In this document: piece after piece, positions 24,416 through 32,210 of the stretch
Numbering within the stretch: position 1 is the first letter of the stretch
Layout of the letters: the number at the start of each line of letters is the position of its first letter
Assembly (NCBI GenBank): GCA_910585705.1
Contig: CAJUER010000006.1
Location: forward strand, 1-32,769
Length of the DNA: 32,769 bases
Source: an uncultured Christensenella sp.
Lineage (GTDB): Bacteria; Bacillota; Clostridia; Christensenellales; Borkfalkiaceae
Direction of reading: 5' to 3'
Made by a program: the position numbers and the translations under genes
Notes under the pieces: generated by a model
What the model was told of the DNA's origin: nothing
The model's database searches: none
Seen by the model: only the letters and a program-made list of their open reading frames with translations

Positions 24416-25585
24416 TTATTCGGAAGCCGCCTCGAAGTTATAAAGCATTCCCTGACCGCACGGCTTTTTGCAAACCAGCTCGGCATACTTAACAAGCGTG
24501 GCCGTGTACGAAGCTTTGCCCGGTACCTGTTTGAGAATTTTGCCGTCCTCGTCTTCGAGCCACTCCCAGTCGCAAAGCTGGTTAAGGCTGAAATCGGCGG
24601 TATTGAGGAAAAGTATTCTGTCGTCGGGACAGAACTTATCCGCATATACCGGCACGTCGTTTACGGTAACGGAACCGTAGCCCGTGCGCGCGTCGATAGA
24701 GTTGACCACCCTTCTGTTCGCGTCGACAAGCGCGGCTATCTTTCTCCTCGTCTTGTACGAGCAAAGTATCACGTCGACCTTGCTGTTGAAATGCTCTTCG
24801 AGATAGTCGAGCATGTCCGAAAGCTGCGTTTCCGTAAGCTTTCCGCCGCAGTCGCATTTATACGGCGCGAAGTATGCGTCGTCGCTTTTATTGTAGCCGT
24901 AGAGGGTAGCGCCGTCGAATATCGCGCCAAGCCCCGTAAGCTCGCCGTCCTTAGAACCGTGAACGTAAATTCCGCCGTTGACGATCGATTCGGTAATGTT
25001 CTTGTTGAAGTAAACCTTGCCCGCCGCTTTGTCCACCTTTTCGATGTAAAGTCCTTCGCTCGAAGCCGCCTTCGTGCCTACCGAGTCGTACACGTCTACG
25101 CGCAATCCGGCAAACCAGTCTTTTACTTCCGACACGGCGAACTCGTTAGCAGTGGTCTTACTCTTGACAGTGCAAAGTTTGCCCGAACCGTCGCCGAAAA
25201 GCATTCTCCTGAAATTCTGTCTTGCACTGGATATAAGCCCCTCCATTTCCGCGTTTAAAATATTTACGAACGCGCCCGAAGAATCGCGCGAAGCGCGAAG
25301 CGCCTTATCGCTTACCTCTATCGTGCCGTAAAGATTTTTCAGGGGCAGGGTTATTCCCGCGTATCTGTTTTTATAGGGGTCGGGCAGTTCGCCGTCCTCA
25401 GCGCAGGCGCACATATTGCCTGCAAAGCCTTTTACTACGGCAACCTTTACGTCCTTGCCGTATACGTCGTTGGTGTTCTTTTCTATCGCCGTGAAGAAGG
25501 GTGAAATGCCTTCGTTAAGCTGTGCCGTCACGGCGTCGAGATAATAATCCTTCAATGCCGCGTCGGCATTCTGTACAGTAATCAA
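24416..25585 (-). CDS. Phage major capsid protein (HK97-fold)
   Basis: A 389-residue protein with a TTG start 8 nt after AAGGAG. The N-terminus has a helical arm; residues 60-110 hold P-Y-K-N-R-Y-A-G-I-T-L-P-L and G-T-I-E-V-S-D-K-A-L. The C-terminal half contains the L-D-Y-L-E-E-H-F and I-L-C-S-Y-K-T-R-R-K-I-A-A-L-V spine typical of coat proteins of podoviral/Mu-like HK97-fold families, with a closing P-D-D-R-I-L-F-L-N strand. It is preceded by a scaffold gene and followed by adaptor genes, as expected. Several cysteines (C-A-C-A, C-D-C) are unusual for a capsid and may bind metal or form crosslinks. Confidence 0.85.
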   Translation of the reverse strand: MITVQNADAALKDYYLDAVTAQLNEGISPFFTAIEKNTNDVYGKDVKVAVVKGFAGNMCACAEDGELPDPYKNRYAGITLPLKNLYGTIEVSDKALRASRDSSGAFVNILNAEMEGLISSARQNFRRMLFGDGSGKLCTVKSKTTANEFAVSEVKDWFAGLRVDVYDSVGTKAASSEGLYIEKVDKAAGKVYFNKNITESIVNGGIYVHGSKDGELTGLGAIFDGATLYGYNKSDDAYFAPYKCDCGGKLTETQLSDMLDYLEEHFNSKVDVILCSYKTRRKIAALVDANRRVVNSIDARTGYGSVTVNDVPVYADKFCPDDRILFLNTADFSLNQLCDWEWLEDEDGKILKQVPGKASYTATLVKYAELVCKKPCGQGMLYNFEAASE

Positions 25586-25604
25586 ATTTAATTCTCCTTA
25601 ATTT

Positions 25605-26027
25605 TTATTTTAAAAATTCCTGCGCGAGGAAGCCCGCTTCCTTTACGGTTCGGGGCGCAACGCGCGGTGCGGCGACTCCTCCGCCGCCGGTCACAAGGGG
25701 CACCGATTTCGGCTCGGACACGGTTTTGAGATATTCCTTTATAACCGCCTCCTTTACGCGCTCGGATTGAAGCGCCGCCTCTATAAGCCGCTCTTCGCTT
25801 TGCCGAGAGGACTGCCCTTCCGCCCCGTCGGACGGCGCAGCAGTCTTGTTCTCCTTTTCCAGCTCTTTAAGCCGCGTACTGCGTCGGGTGAATTCGGCTT
25901 CGAGCTCGGAATATGCTTTGACAAGGGTCTTTACGTCCTTGAATTTCGCGGGCACCGTCGCGGCTTCTTCCTTTTCTGCCTCCGCAGCCTCCGCCGTGTC
26001 CGTTACGGGATTTAAAAGATTATCCAT
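25605..26027 (-). CDS. Capsid scaffolding protein
   Basis: A 140-residue, highly charged, helical protein. The segment F-K-D-V-K-T-L-V-K-A-Y-S-E-L-E-A-E-F (about 30-47) is a recurrent signature of phage scaffold proteins placed between portal and coat genes. It is followed by a coiled coil, a Gly/Pro-rich break and a short C-terminal helix (E-A-G-F-L-A-Q-E-F-L) that could contact the coat. It overlaps the portal stop codon by 8 nt, with AAGGAGG upstream. There is no protease domain. Confidence 0.82.
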   Translation of the reverse strand: MDNLLNPVTDTAEAAEAEKEEAATVPAKFKDVKTLVKAYSELEAEFTRRSTRLKELEKENKTAAPSDGAEGQSSRQSEERLIEAALQSERVKEAVIKEYLKTVSEPKSVPLVTGGGGVAAPRVAPRTVKEAGFLAQEFLK

Positions 26028-27876
26028 TATCTGCCTCCTTGTTTTCGTTTAATAATCGTCTGTGCATATCGATATGTGCGCATATGCGCGTTTCGGTATC
26101 CGCCGTAAGCTTTTCCGTCAAAAGGAAAGCCGTGTGTTCGGCAATATGCGTTTCGTGGTCGTCGTAGCTTTTTACCTCCGCTTCGCCGCACTTCATCGCA
26201 AGGTTTTCCTCGCCTGCGCGCGCACGGTTAAGCTCTCCCAAATCTCTGCTGCTCGCAAAGCCCTTGTAACCCAGAAGTTCCAAAATTTTATTCTTCGAAG
26301 CGGACGAAAGCTTGCCGCTCTCGTCGGAGAAAAGTCCCCTGTCCAAAATTTCGTATACCGCCGCCCTGCGCTGTGCGGGCGTTAAATTAGATTCGCTTTC
26401 CGTTTCCAGAACGACGTCGTCCGAAGAAATGTCGCTCCCCTTGAAATAATATAGGTTTAAAACGTTGTTCGCGCCCGCGAATTTGAGGAGCCGCACGTCG
26501 GAAGCAAACTGCCTGTACAGGCGGAGTATTTGCCTGCCTATAAGCTTGACGGCGCGCTTAATCTGATGATAGCTGTTTTCCAGCCTTGCCTCGTCCTGCT
26601 CGATGATAAGCTGTAATCCCGTTGCCGAAGTCACGCCCGCATATCCGTCCGCATTGTCCGACAGCTCTCCCGTGCCAGAAACCTTTGCAAACTCCGTCAA
26701 GATATTTTGCTCCTCCTCGTTAAAGCCCGCAGGCAGACTGCCGAAGGAAAGCATTTCGGGCGGTTTGCTTCCCTGACGGTAAACGACCACCTTGCCGGGC
26801 GTAAGCCCGTCCTCGATAAATTCGTCAACGTCCACAGAACCGTCCTCGACGGCAACCGTGCCCATAGAAATGCGGTTTAAAAATTCGTGTTTACGGTTTT
26901 TTACCGCGTTATATGCGCGCTGTAACGGTATGAGCCTGTCCACCACGCTCGCGCCGAAAAAACTGCCCGCAAGTTGAAGCGACGTCTGTTTTATAAACGG
27001 ATAGGTTCGTTCGCCGCCTTCCCCGTTCACATAAGGCAAGGGACCGTCGTATAAAAGCTCTCCGCCGGCTACAACAGTAAGCCTGCCTTCTGGTAAATCG
27101 TCGCACGGGCGCGAATACCGCTCTATCACAAGCTCGTAACCGTGCCGTACCGCCTTGACTTCGGGGCGGGACGAGAACGAGTGAGAAGCCGCAGAAAACG
27201 GTGCAAGCGAAAATTCCTCTATATCCCTGCCCGCGAGCTTCACGCCGTACATAGAATATATTTCCTGCACGGGCACCGCCTTTGCGTGGATTATGCTGGG
27301 CTGGTTCGCCAGCTTTTCCTCCGACAGCACAAAGGGATAAATTTCGAACGGCGACACCGCCGAAACCTTTACGTCGCCCTGACGGAGCTTCCTGCCGTCC
27401 TGCGTTTTTCCCACAGCGCTTCCCGCAAAGCCGTCCCATACAACTTTATAGAACGCCGTGCCGCACGTTTCCGACCAGACTGTTGCGTCGGTGATAACGC
27501 CGTCCACGTCGCCGTCGCCGAACACGGAATTAAGTATAGCCGAAGCAAGCGAAGCCGAATGTCTGTCTTTTTCCTCATCGGAAGCCGCCCTTACGGTAAG
27601 CGCGGGGCGTATGCGCCCGAGCTTCGAACAGCGCATATCCACCGTCGGCGCAATGTGGTTAAACACGCGGCGCGTCTGCCAGTAATACTTTTTATCCTCT
27701 TCGAAAAGCTCGCCCGAAGCGTCTATGTCGCAATACTGGTTGCCGCTTACGAAATTCATATTAAGCTGCCAGCCGCGTTCCAAAAACCTACGCTCCGCCT
27801 GCCGCGCAAGGAAGTCGTTCGTCACCTCTTCCGCAAGCGTCTTTTCCGCCGTCTTTGCATTTTTGTTTTCAGTCAA
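26020..27876 (-). CDS. Portal protein, P22-like
   Basis: A 618-residue protein with a TTG start placed by AAAGGAGGAG. N-terminal residues show F-L-E-R-G-W-Q-L-N-M-N-F-V-S-G-N-Q-Y, and then R-V-F-N-H-I-A-P-T-V-D-M-R and the W-S-E-T-C-G-T-A-F-Y-K-V-V-W-D segment. These are the hallmark motifs of P22-type portal proteins of short-tailed phages. The portal forms a dodecameric ring for DNA entry and exit and docks the terminase. The 3' end overlaps the scaffold gene and the 5' end overlaps the small-gene stop, so the operon is tightly coupled. It is open through its whole length. Confidence 0.88.
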   Translation of the reverse strand: MTENKNAKTAEKTLAEEVTNDFLARQAERRFLERGWQLNMNFVSGNQYCDIDASGELFEEDKKYYWQTRRVFNHIAPTVDMRCSKLGRIRPALTVRAASDEEKDRHSASLASAILNSVFGDGDVDGVITDATVWSETCGTAFYKVVWDGFAGSAVGKTQDGRKLRQGDVKVSAVSPFEIYPFVLSEEKLANQPSIIHAKAVPVQEIYSMYGVKLAGRDIEEFSLAPFSAASHSFSSRPEVKAVRHGYELVIERYSRPCDDLPEGRLTVVAGGELLYDGPLPYVNGEGGERTYPFIKQTSLQLAGSFFGASVVDRLIPLQRAYNAVKNRKHEFLNRISMGTVAVEDGSVDVDEFIEDGLTPGKVVVYRQGSKPPEMLSFGSLPAGFNEEEQNILTEFAKVSGTGELSDNADGYAGVTSATGLQLIIEQDEARLENSYHQIKRAVKLIGRQILRLYRQFASDVRLLKFAGANNVLNLYYFKGSDISSDDVVLETESESNLTPAQRRAAVYEILDRGLFSDESGKLSSASKNKILELLGYKGFASSRDLGELNRARAGEENLAMKCGEAEVKSYDDHETHIAEHTAFLLTEKLTADTETRICAHIDMHRRLLNENKEADNG

Positions 27877-28123
27877 AATTCTCCTCCTTTAACATTTTTT
27901 CGAGATTTTTCATTTCTTCCTCTATTTCTTCGTCACTGAGCGCGCCCGCGTCGCCCTCCATTAAAAGCTTTACCGCCTTTATGTCGGGCGGAACGTCGCG
28001 CCTGGTAACCTTTTTTTTGACGAGTCTGAGTTCGCCATCCTCCACGCTGAACTCTTCCACAACCTCGCTCGTCCCGAAGCCTACCGCGCACTTTTTAAGC
28101 GCTCCCTTCAAATCCTCCTCCAT
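27869..28123 (-). CDS. Small phage protein between terminase and portal (possible small-terminase relative)
   Basis: An 84-residue acidic protein with AAGGAGG 5 nt before ATG. The middle, L-V-K-K-K-V-T-R-R-D-V-P-P-D-I-K-A-V-K-L-L, resembles the conserved 'KKVTxxxxPPDxxAxK' tail found in some phage small-terminase/DNA-packaging proteins. The DNA-binding helix-turn-helix expected in a full small subunit is not evident, so it may be a shortened version or a different packaging factor. It overlaps the portal start by 8 nt. Confidence 0.55.
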   Translation of the reverse strand: MEEDLKGALKKCAVGFGTSEVVEEFSVEDGELRLVKKKVTRRDVPPDIKAVKLLMEGDAGALSDEEIEEEMKNLEKMLKEENFD

Positions 28124-28132
28124 ATAACCTCC

Positions 28133-29548
28133 TTAACTTTCGAAATGCCTGTGCCGTCCGCGTATGCGCCGCAGCTTATCCGCCGCGACGGTCGATATCG
28201 CCCTTTCGGGACCGTGCGGCCGCGAAGCAATGTAATACCTCAACTCGTCCATACAGTGGTCGTCGCGCTTGACGGGCGAATCGCCGTCCGCCCACGAGTA
28301 AGTTTTGAACTCTTCGATCATATTCACGCAGTTGGAAAAGATAAACAGCCTTCCGCTTTTAAGATAGCTTTTAACTCTCTCTATTCCGGCAAAAACCTCC
28401 TTATTCACGTTTGTATCCGCAAGTATTCCGCGCTCGTAAAAAAGCTCGGTAACGCTTTTGGCGCAGGCAAGCGTCCTTTGGTTTGCCGCGCTGTCTATAA
28501 GCGCGCGGATTCTTCCCCTGCCGTCCGTCCGCCAGCCTATTTTACGGCTTATGCTTTTTATAGCGTCCGCGTGGAAGTCTATGTCCCTGCCCGCCGCAAA
28601 GTGTTCGGCAACAACGTAAACGTTTCCGTCCCAGTCCACACAGTACCAGTGCGCGGACAGCGGATTGTTAAGACCCGGATCGATGGAAATATTGTCCTGC
28701 CATTCGGGCGGAACGGCGAACGGCTCTATGACGTGCACGCTTTCGTCGAACTCGGGATAGACCAGCCCCGCGCCTTCGGAAAATTTCCCGAACTTTCTCG
28801 AATCCAGCGCGGAGGGGTCGAGCGCGCTTTCCAAAAGCTTTATTTCCTTTTTGGGCAGGTAAGGATTATCCTGCCACGTCATAAATTCGTGCCAGATTTC
28901 GGGGTTGTGCTTGCGGTTTAGGTATATTTCATTATATATAAAGGTTTTGCCCTTCAACGGCGTCATCGTCCCGAAAATATCCCCGCGTTTATCCATAACG
29001 CGCATAAGACACTCCTCGTAAATGTCGCGCGGCGGCTCTTCGTCGAACCACACGAAATCGAGCGAACTGCCCTGAAATTTTTCCCTGCCCTGATCGCAGC
29101 TTTTAAAGCCGAGCGTGGAAATTCCGCCGAATACGTTTTTAATTTTTATCTGGTCTATAACTCCGCCCGCAGGGCTGTCGCGCCGCCCCGAAATCATGGT
29201 AATATCCTCAATCCAGCTTTTGGGCAAGTACTTTAAAATTTTAGCCTGCGCCACGTCGCGCTGAACCTGTGCGGAAAGCGAAACCGCCCAGCCGAACACG
29301 TCCTTTCTGTTCTTTCTGTAAGGATGTATCCCGCGCAGAATCCAAATGCACTCCACCGCGCCGCACTCGGTTTTGCCCGAACGGTTGCCGCCGAACACCC
29401 AGCGGTTGCGCTTTTTACAGCGGTGAAAAGCAAGCTGCTTTCTGTGTTTCTTCTTTGCGTTGTAATCGAAAAGTTTGTTTTCCGCGCGGCGTTTTTTCTG
29501 CTCGCATTTAAGCGCCGCGAGGCGTAGCAATATTTCTTCCCTTTTCAT
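28133..29548 (-). CDS. terL: Terminase large subunit
   Basis: A 471-residue packaging motor. The ATPase has Walker A G-G-N-R-S-G-K-T (53-60), Walker B F-V-W-F-D-E (165-170) and a coupling motif G-T-M-T-P-L (193-198). The RNase H-like nuclease retains its acidic residues: Asp290 in I-S-I-D-P-G, Asp352 in L-I-D-S, and the Asp430/Asp434 region in K-R-D-D-H-C-M-D-E. Both activities appear intact, which argues against a decaying remnant. The only ribosome site is a weak AAAAGG. No strong promoter was found upstream, and the divergent plus-strand gene at 29612 begins 63 nt away. Confidence 0.95.
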   Translation of the reverse strand: MKREEILLRLAALKCEQKKRRAENKLFDYNAKKKHRKQLAFHRCKKRNRWVFGGNRSGKTECGAVECIWILRGIHPYRKNRKDVFGWAVSLSAQVQRDVAQAKILKYLPKSWIEDITMISGRRDSPAGGVIDQIKIKNVFGGISTLGFKSCDQGREKFQGSSLDFVWFDEEPPRDIYEECLMRVMDKRGDIFGTMTPLKGKTFIYNEIYLNRKHNPEIWHEFMTWQDNPYLPKKEIKLLESALDPSALDSRKFGKFSEGAGLVYPEFDESVHVIEPFAVPPEWQDNISIDPGLNNPLSAHWYCVDWDGNVYVVAEHFAAGRDIDFHADAIKSISRKIGWRTDGRGRIRALIDSAANQRTLACAKSVTELFYERGILADTNVNKEVFAGIERVKSYLKSGRLFIFSNCVNMIEEFKTYSWADGDSPVKRDDHCMDELRYYIASRPHGPERAISTVAADKLRRIRGRHRHFES

Positions 29549-29596
29549 AAGACCTTTTATGACAAAATAATTTTATTTTTTTAACGTTATACGGCT

Positions 29597-29602
29597 TATA
29601 AT
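29597..29602 (+). promoter_or_regulatory. -10 box giving near-leaderless start at 29612
   Basis: TATAAT at 29597-29602, with ATG 9 nt after it and no Shine-Dalgarno. The -35 region is A/T-rich and not consensus. Confidence 0.55.
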
Positions 29603-29611
29603 TTCTTGCAC

Positions 29612-30295
29612 ATGAAAGCAAAGCTGTTTTTGTGCTGTCTTCTGACGGCGATAAGTTTAAACTGCATACCTACCCTAACCGCGTTAGCCGCAACCGACCA
29701 GACCGCGCCCGTCCGCCGCAACTATGCGCGGGCAGACGTTCGCAACGTGTATTTTTGCGAAAACAAGGATTTGAACACAGCGCTGTTTGCCATTCCGTAC
29801 ACCTATTGCGTGCAAATTCTTTCCTCCGACGAGGACTGGTATTATGTGCGCTATGCGGAGGACGCGGGAATTTACCGCGCCCTTTACGGCTACTGCAAAA
29901 AGGACGGGCTTACGCTCGTGGACGTTCCGCCCGCAAACGTTTACCTAAATATGCCCGTAACCGTAACCTTCAAGCCCGACGACAACACAAGCTCTCTGCC
30001 CGTTCTCGGCGAGCTGAACGTTACCGCCGCGTTTTACGGCACTTACTATTCGGGCGCGTCGGCGTACTCTTACGTTTCTTACGACAATGCTTTCGGCTAC
30101 ATCTCGGGCGCGAACGACGACTATCCGTTGAACGAAGTCCCTGACGGCAATAAACCCGACTCCTCGCCCGTAAAAGAAAAAAGCGGAGTAAACGCGAAAA
30201 TCGTAACCGCGCTCGTGCTGTCCGCCCTTGCCGTAGCCGCAATCGTCATACTTTACTTTACCGGCAGAAGAAAGTTCGTGCGCATGGACAAATAG
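29612..30295 (+). CDS. Single-pass exported protein with two SH3-like domains
   Basis: A 227-residue protein from ATG 29612; TTG 29606 would give only two extra residues. It has a signal peptide (about 1-27, ending A-L-A-A). Two beta-rich segments (about 38-105 and 108-175) read as bacterial SH3-like domains, with W-Y-Y-V-R-Y, Y-G-Y-C-K-K and A-F-G-Y-I-S-G turns. A Pro/Ser-rich linker, one membrane helix (about 194-216) and a basic tail follow. SH3-like domains in exported proteins usually bind the cell wall. The gene is divergent from the virion operon and ends directly against the convergent 30296 gene with no spacer. It may be a host surface protein or part of the module's neighbourhood. 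Confidence 0.78.
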   Translation: MKAKLFLCCLLTAISLNCIPTLTALAATDQTAPVRRNYARADVRNVYFCENKDLNTALFAIPYTYCVQILSSDEDWYYVRYAEDAGIYRALYGYCKKDGLTLVDVPPANVYLNMPVTVTFKPDDNTSSLPVLGELNVTAAFYGTYYSGASAYSYVSYDNAFGYISGANDDYPLNEVPDGNKPDSSPVKEKSGVNAKIVTALVLSALAVAAIVILYFTGRRKFVRMDK

Positions 30296-30688
30296 TTAAG
30301 CGCACGGCGATATTACGCAGTAATACTTGTTTACAAGCCTTATTCCTTCGCAAAAGCTCTCTATCCTCCGCGCGTGCCGCGTAAACTTCATAACCGAGCG
30401 CCTTAAAGTTTTGCGCCGTTCGTCGTCAAGTTTTTTAACTCCGCAGCGCAAGGCGGCGTAAGTTTTAAGCGCGCGCCGTTCTTCGGGCGACAGCTTGACC
30501 ACCACCCCGTCGATATAATTCCACAGCTTGGAAAGCTCGCACTTTTCGGCTATGATTTTCAATATTTTTTCCGCTCCCTTTTCGCCGTCGCCGCAAGGCG
30601 TACAGGCAAACTTCATAATAAGATTATCGAATGCGCGCTCCAGACTTCGAACGGAATAATAAAAGCGCAAAAGTCTTTTGACCTTCAA
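30296..30688 (-). CDS. Small basic protein, possibly phage late-regulator-like (ArpU/sigma-like)
   Basis: A 130-residue, basic, all-helical protein. I choose the TTG at 30688, with GGGAG 7 nt upstream, over the far upstream ATGs: those would put the start before the -10 box at 30734-30739. The part L-W-N-Y-I-D-G-V-V-V-K-L-S-P-E-E-R-R-A-L-K-T-Y (about 70-92) followed by R-R-S-V-M-K-F-T-R-H-A-R-R-I looks like the helical layout of phage ArpU/DUF1492-type transcription regulators, which resemble sigma region 4. The match is loose. It lies just upstream of the terminase gene in the same direction, where such regulators usually sit, but separated by the opposite-strand 29612 gene. Confidence 0.5.
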   Translation of the reverse strand: MKVKRLLRFYYSVRSLERAFDNLIMKFACTPCGDGEKGAEKILKIIAEKCELSKLWNYIDGVVVKLSPEERRALKTYAALRCGVKKLDDERRKTLRRSVMKFTRHARRIESFCEGIRLVNKYYCVISPCA

Positions 30689-30733
30689 AATAATACTCCC
30701 GTTTAAAACGAACATTTGTTTATTTTCGTTTTT

Positions 30734-30739
30734 ATTATA
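30734..30739 (-). promoter_or_regulatory. Possible -10 box of the 30296 gene
   Basis: TATAAT on the minus strand, about 45 nt before the chosen TTG start. No good -35 lies 17 nt upstream. Confidence 0.4.
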
Positions 30740-30838
30740 ACCGCCAAAGTTGACAAGAAACGTACTAATTGAAAAATAAAAAAAATTTTTTTGAAGAAAT
30801 TTCCGTGTTCTGCGGTCAACTTTTGCACGGCTAAACAG

Positions 30839-30867
30839 TTTACAATAAATCATAGGTATGGTATAAT
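30839..30867 (+). promoter_or_regulatory. Promoter giving a leaderless GTG start at 30874
   Basis: TTTACA (30839-30844), 17 nt, extended -10 TGGTATAAT (box 30862-30867), six nt, then GTG. There is no Shine-Dalgarno. Confidence 0.85.
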
Positions 30868-30873
30868 TGCATC

Positions 30874-32199
30874 GTGAAACTACTGGCATTAATCACAACT
30901 TCATTGCTTGCTTTGCCGTCGTTGTTCGGCGGAGTTTCCGCAAGTGCGGCGGGCGGGGCGACAAATTATCCGCAGTATACCGAGTTTGTAAAATCGCTCG
31001 AATTTTCTTCGCTCACGGATTTTGCCGTGAACGGAGACGAATATGCTTTTATCGAACACGGCGAAACGTTTGACTCCGTCAAGCTTCACAAAGGCGACAG
31101 CCTTACGACTCATGAATTCGGCGAAGGCGAAATTTTAACCGCCCTCGACTGCGCGGACGGTAAATTTTATTATTCGTTAAAGAACGAAGAATCGGGGGAC
31201 AAGGTATATTCCCTCCCCGACAAAGCCGAGTCCGACCATACCATGCCCGAAGCGGAAGCCAAAACCACCATTGTTTTGGGCGACTATATTTATAAGTTAT
31301 CGAATACGCAGTTAACCGTAGCTTACATCGACGAAACCGACCACAGCAAAGATTTCCTCAAAACGTTAGACGGCGAATATAAAAATCTCAAACGGTTCGG
31401 CGACGCTGTCTATGCGGTAAAGTCAAACGGACTTTACTCGTTCGACGGCTCGGAAGAGAAACTGCTTGAATTTAAGTACATAGATTATTCTTCCACTCTC
31501 GAAATAGCAGTCGGAAGCACGCAAACCGATTTAACTGCGAATTATTCTTTGAAGTTCGTAACAATCGGCGCGGGCTCGTATATGACCGAAGTCGATTTGA
31601 CTAATCTCGGCGGAGAACACTTCGAGGCAAAACAGACGCAGTTAATCGCGGAAGACACTCTTGCCCTTCTGCTTTGCTACACCGGCAACGCGGCGGTTGT
31701 CGCCATCGGAGAAAAAAGCTACGTTACGCTGAAAACTTCGGTTACCGAAACCGAGCAAACCTGCACGACCGAGCCCGAGTTCGGGCACGCAACCGTCACG
31801 GGTAACCGCATTTACGCTTCGCCTTTCGTTATCGTAGGCACGTCCGTACTGTTCCCCGCAACCGGCGCGATAGTTGAAATAAAAAACAAAATCGAGCACG
31901 AAGTTTTAGGCTCCGCTTTCTATGAAGTCGAGTACGCCGACGCTGAGGGCAACAAGCACATAGGGTACGTTACGGAAGGTTTCCTGACAGAATACATTAT
32001 CGAGGACAACAAACCTCCTTACGAATATCCCGACCCCAACCACTCGGAAAAAACCGACACGCGCACGGTGATACTCATATTGCTGGTCGTCATTCTCGTA
32101 CTCGCGGCGATTTCTTACATAGCATATGTATTGACGTCGGACAAGCGCAAAAAGAAAAACGCTCTCCCCTCCGACGACGAATCCGCTTCCGCGAAATAA
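30874..32199 (+). CDS. Single-pass surface protein with propeller-like ectodomain and SH3-like module
   Basis: A 441-residue protein with a GTG start. It has a signal peptide (about 1-26, ending V-S-A-S-A-A). A beta-rich region (about 45-300) has repeated strand patterns such as D-G-K-F-Y-Y-S-L, G-D-Y-I-Y-K-L-S and N-G-L-Y-S-F-D-G, which suggest a beta-propeller or solenoid. An SH3-like module (about 325-385, with H-I-G-Y-V-T-E-G-F-L) and an acidic Pro-rich stalk follow, then one membrane helix (about 398-421) and a tail with K-R-K-K-K. No enzyme motif. It shares its anchor plan with the proteins at 5988, 7370, 17977 and 29612. Function unknown; a ligand-binding surface receptor is plausible. 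Confidence 0.78.
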   Translation: MKLLALITTSLLALPSLFGGVSASAAGGATNYPQYTEFVKSLEFSSLTDFAVNGDEYAFIEHGETFDSVKLHKGDSLTTHEFGEGEILTALDCADGKFYYSLKNEESGDKVYSLPDKAESDHTMPEAEAKTTIVLGDYIYKLSNTQLTVAYIDETDHSKDFLKTLDGEYKNLKRFGDAVYAVKSNGLYSFDGSEEKLLEFKYIDYSSTLEIAVGSTQTDLTANYSLKFVTIGAGSYMTEVDLTNLGGEHFEAKQTQLIAEDTLALLLCYTGNAAVVAIGEKSYVTLKTSVTETEQTCTTEPEFGHATVTGNRIYASPFVIVGTSVLFPATGAIVEIKNKIEHEVLGSAFYEVEYADAEGNKHIGYVTEGFLTEYIIEDNKPPYEYPDPNHSEKTDTRTVILILLVVILVLAAISYIAYVLTSDKRKKKNALPSDDESASAK

Positions 32200-32210
32200 C
32201 ATTCCGTAAA

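Larger units (their letters stand above)
22075..29548 (-). mobile_element. Compact P22-like virion-assembly module (particle genes only)
   Basis: Eight co-directional, mostly overlapping genes follow the P22 head-neck order: terminase, portal, scaffold, coat, gp4-like, gp10-like, coiled coil. The module ends at a strong terminator right after the last gene. No integrase, repressor, replication, lysis, ejection-protein or tail-spike gene is seen in or beside it. Flanks are an RNA-modification operon on one side and surface-protein genes on the other. All frames are open and base composition resembles the neighbours. It may be a domesticated particle, a gene-transfer-agent-like element, a satellite, or an old remnant. 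Confidence 0.75.
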
